Source of the DNA: Tenacibaculum lutimaris
GTDB lineage: Bacteria; Bacteroidota; Bacteroidia; Flavobacteriales; Flavobacteriaceae
NCBI RefSeq assembly: GCF_003610735.1
Contig: NZ_RAQM01000006.1
Coordinates: 1 to 64,000 of the forward strand
Reading direction: 5' to 3'
Length of the DNA stretch: 64,000 bases
Shown: positions 62,631 through 64,000 of the stretch, piece by piece
Numbering within the stretch: the stretch's first letter is position 1
How the letters are laid out: every line of letters begins with the position of its first letter
Notes under the pieces: generated by a model
Database searches by the model: none
Seen by the model: the letters and a program-made list of their open reading frames with translations, nothing else
Told to the model about the DNA's origin: nothing
Position numbers and translations under genes: made by a program

Positions 62631-62651
62631 CTATTCTTTATTTTTTATTTA

Positions 62652-64000
62652 TCAATCTATTTTAAATCGTAATCCTGCATAGAAGTTACTCCCAAAAACT
62701 GGTGCGTATATAATTGTAGTATCAAAATTTGCTCCAAATGGATTGTCACTTCCCAATATAGGATTTTTTTGTTTATAATTTGTGATGTTTTCAGCCCCTG
62801 CATACACTTCAAACTTTTTTGAAAACACTTTTGTTATTTGAGTATTTAACAAGTTATAGCTATCCGAATACTTTGGCAACTGGTTATTTGTATTGGGTAA
62901 ACGTTGTTCTCCAATCCAATTATAAGTTACATCAAACTTCCAGCTAGCATCACTTTCTTCCTTTTTTGTTTCGTAAGATACATTAGCAAAAAAGCGGTGT
63001 TTTGCTTGTAAAGCCTTTGCTAAGTTTCCTGATTTATAATCTGCAGAAACATCATAAAACTTATACGAAAATCGAGTATTAAAGTATGGAATAATGTTTT
63101 GATTCATCTCTACCTGAAAGCTATTCGCTATACTTTTCCCTTCTAAGTTATAGAAAGAAATTTCTTGTGGGTTTTCCCAATCGACTACCACCTGATTTGA
63201 GAAGTTTGTTTGATAAAAATCAAATGTTACATCTCCTTTTCTTCCAAAGAATTTATATCCCTGTAAAAAAGACACTCCGTAATTCCAAGCAACTTCTGGA
63301 TCTAAACCATAAATATTTCCGCCTGCGTTTTCTATAATTATTGCTCTTGATGAAGCAAAAAGCTGTTGATTCTCTGCAAAAATATTAGCGCTTCGTTTTC
63401 CTCTCCCAACAGAAGCTCTTAACACACCTCTTCCCCAAGGAACATAACGCATGTGTAACCTAGGTGTTACAAAAGTTCCTAATAAATTATGATGATCTAA
63501 TCGAAGTCCTGCAGTAACACTTAAATTATCGGCATTATCATAAGCGTATTCAAAAAATGTACCTATAGAGTTTTCTTTTCTATCAAAATTCGGATTCATT
63601 ACTGTACTAACAAACTCTTCGTATTTATCATAGGTAAAGCTAACCCCTGTTTTAAATTTATTACGAGTATCTCCAATAATAGAACTAAATATGAAGTTGC
63701 TATAAAAGCTTTGATGCTGAATATTATAGTCTCTCAATCCAAAATACGAATCTTGTTTATGGTTGCTGTAATCTGCTTGAAAGCCCATATTTTGAAAAGG
63801 CATTTCTGGAAAAACATATCCTATTTTTAATGATGTATCAAAACGCTTGGTTTTAATTTCACTTCCCCAAACAGTACTAGACCCTTTATCCACTTCTGGG
63901 TTGAAGTTAATCTCTCCTACTTGTTTTGAATCATCTAAATACCTAAAGTTGATAAAACTTACCCAGCCTTTTTCAGCATTTGTATACTGCCAACGATTCA
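62652..64000 (-). CDS. TonB-dependent receptor, partial (5' end outside window)
   Basis: The frame stays open to the window edge; it reads ...RWQYTNAEKGWVSFINFRYL...VDKGSSTVWG... and continues to the stop at 62652. The visible ~449 residues are the C-terminal barrel with alternating strands, ending GSNFYAGLRFKID. Strong homology in style to outer-membrane receptors next to HMA proteins, which often move metal complexes. No start can be given. A GTG at 63893 is inside the gene and not a start. Confidence 0.88.
   Translation of the reverse strand, partial: NRWQYTNAEKGWVSFINFRYLDDSKQVGEINFNPEVDKGSSTVWGSEIKTKRFDTSLKIGYVFPEMPFQNMGFQADYSNHKQDSYFGLRDYNIQHQSFYSNFIFSSIIGDTRNKFKTGVSFTYDKYEEFVSTVMNPNFDRKENSIGTFFEYAYDNADNLSVTAGLRLDHHNLLGTFVTPRLHMRYVPWGRGVLRASVGRGKRSANIFAENQQLFASSRAIIIENAGGNIYGLDPEVAWNYGVSFLQGYKFFGRKGDVTFDFYQTNFSNQVVVDWENPQEISFYNLEGKSIANSFQVEMNQNIIPYFNTRFSYKFYDVSADYKSGNLAKALQAKHRFFANVSYETKKEESDASWKFDVTYNWIGEQRLPNTNNQLPKYSDSYNLLNTQITKVFSKKFEVYAGAENITNYKQKNPILGSDNPFGANFDTTIIYAPVFGSNFYAGLRFKID

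Noticed and set aside
1..64000. CRISPR arrays, tRNA genes, prophage or insertion sequences
   Set aside because: I looked for regular spaced repeats, tRNA-like GTTCGA arms, integrase or transposase motifs and saw none; this was by eye, so small tRNAs could still be missed.

Overview
The window is a low-GC stretch of a Flavobacteriaceae (Bacteroidota) chromosome. I infer this from the SusC/SusD pair, the fused SecDF, a mevalonate isoprenoid pathway, many lipoproteins, LytS/LytTR two-component pairs, an IF3 gene without ATG, and promoters of the Bacteroidota form (TTG, 19-21 nt, TAnnTTTG). A Tenacibaculum/Polaribacter-like genus would fit, but I cannot prove it. I saw no tRNA, rRNA, CRISPR array, prophage or insertion sequence.

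Layout. 1-758: a gene-free block with three tandem leftward promoters, probably feeding a stable-RNA operon left of the window, and a structured RNA element. 759-3983: thrS-infC-rpmI-rplT, with infC starting at ATA. 4080-13741: envelope and housekeeping genes (fhs, secDF, a fused hpt-adk gene, obg). 13752-25273 (minus strand): an M48-like protease, then an operon for a secreted zinc metalloprotease, SusC, SusD and a DUF5018-like lipoprotein, followed by the LytTR regulator/LytS kinase pair that probably controls it. 25375-28107: surE, a small membrane protein, lpxB and an NlpC/P60 lipoprotein. 28489-33630: tail-specific protease, HD-like protein, DUF2797 protein and a GH3-family protein. 33633-37805: a five-gene BlaI/BlaR-like operon behind a 36-bp perfect palindrome. 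37931-44670: DUF456 protein, a candidate small RNA, lysS, a small accessory patch with gene debris, and comEC. 44674-50829: a thioredoxin-like protein, two POT peptide transporters and a DPP-IV-like peptidase. 50973-62229: mevalonate and isoprenoid genes (HMG-CoA reductase fused to a DinB-like domain, GYDIA-type GHMP kinase, diphosphomevalonate decarboxylase, mevalonate kinase, UbiA prenyltransferase), interrupted by three minus-strand genes and a second LytS/LytTR pair, and ending in a pseudouridine synthase. 62265-64000: an exported metal-binding HMA protein and the 3' part of a TonB-dependent receptor.

How the parts fit. Two modules point to life on protein and peptides: the metalloprotease-SusCD operon (digestion and outer-membrane uptake) and the DPP-IV/POT cluster (dipeptide release and inner-membrane import). 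The mevalonate genes convert HMG-CoA to isopentenyl diphosphate; HMG-CoA synthase and IPP isomerase lie elsewhere.

The most interesting items are: a 9-bp direct repeat with 21-bp period just upstream of the metalloprotease promoter, which has LytTR-site geometry; the double BlaI-type palindrome; a candidate ~110-nt RNA with its own promoter and terminator before lysS; two related structured RNA elements 38 kb apart; 3'-end fragments of nlpC and lysS left as gene debris; and the HPRT-adenylate kinase and HMGR-DinB fusions.
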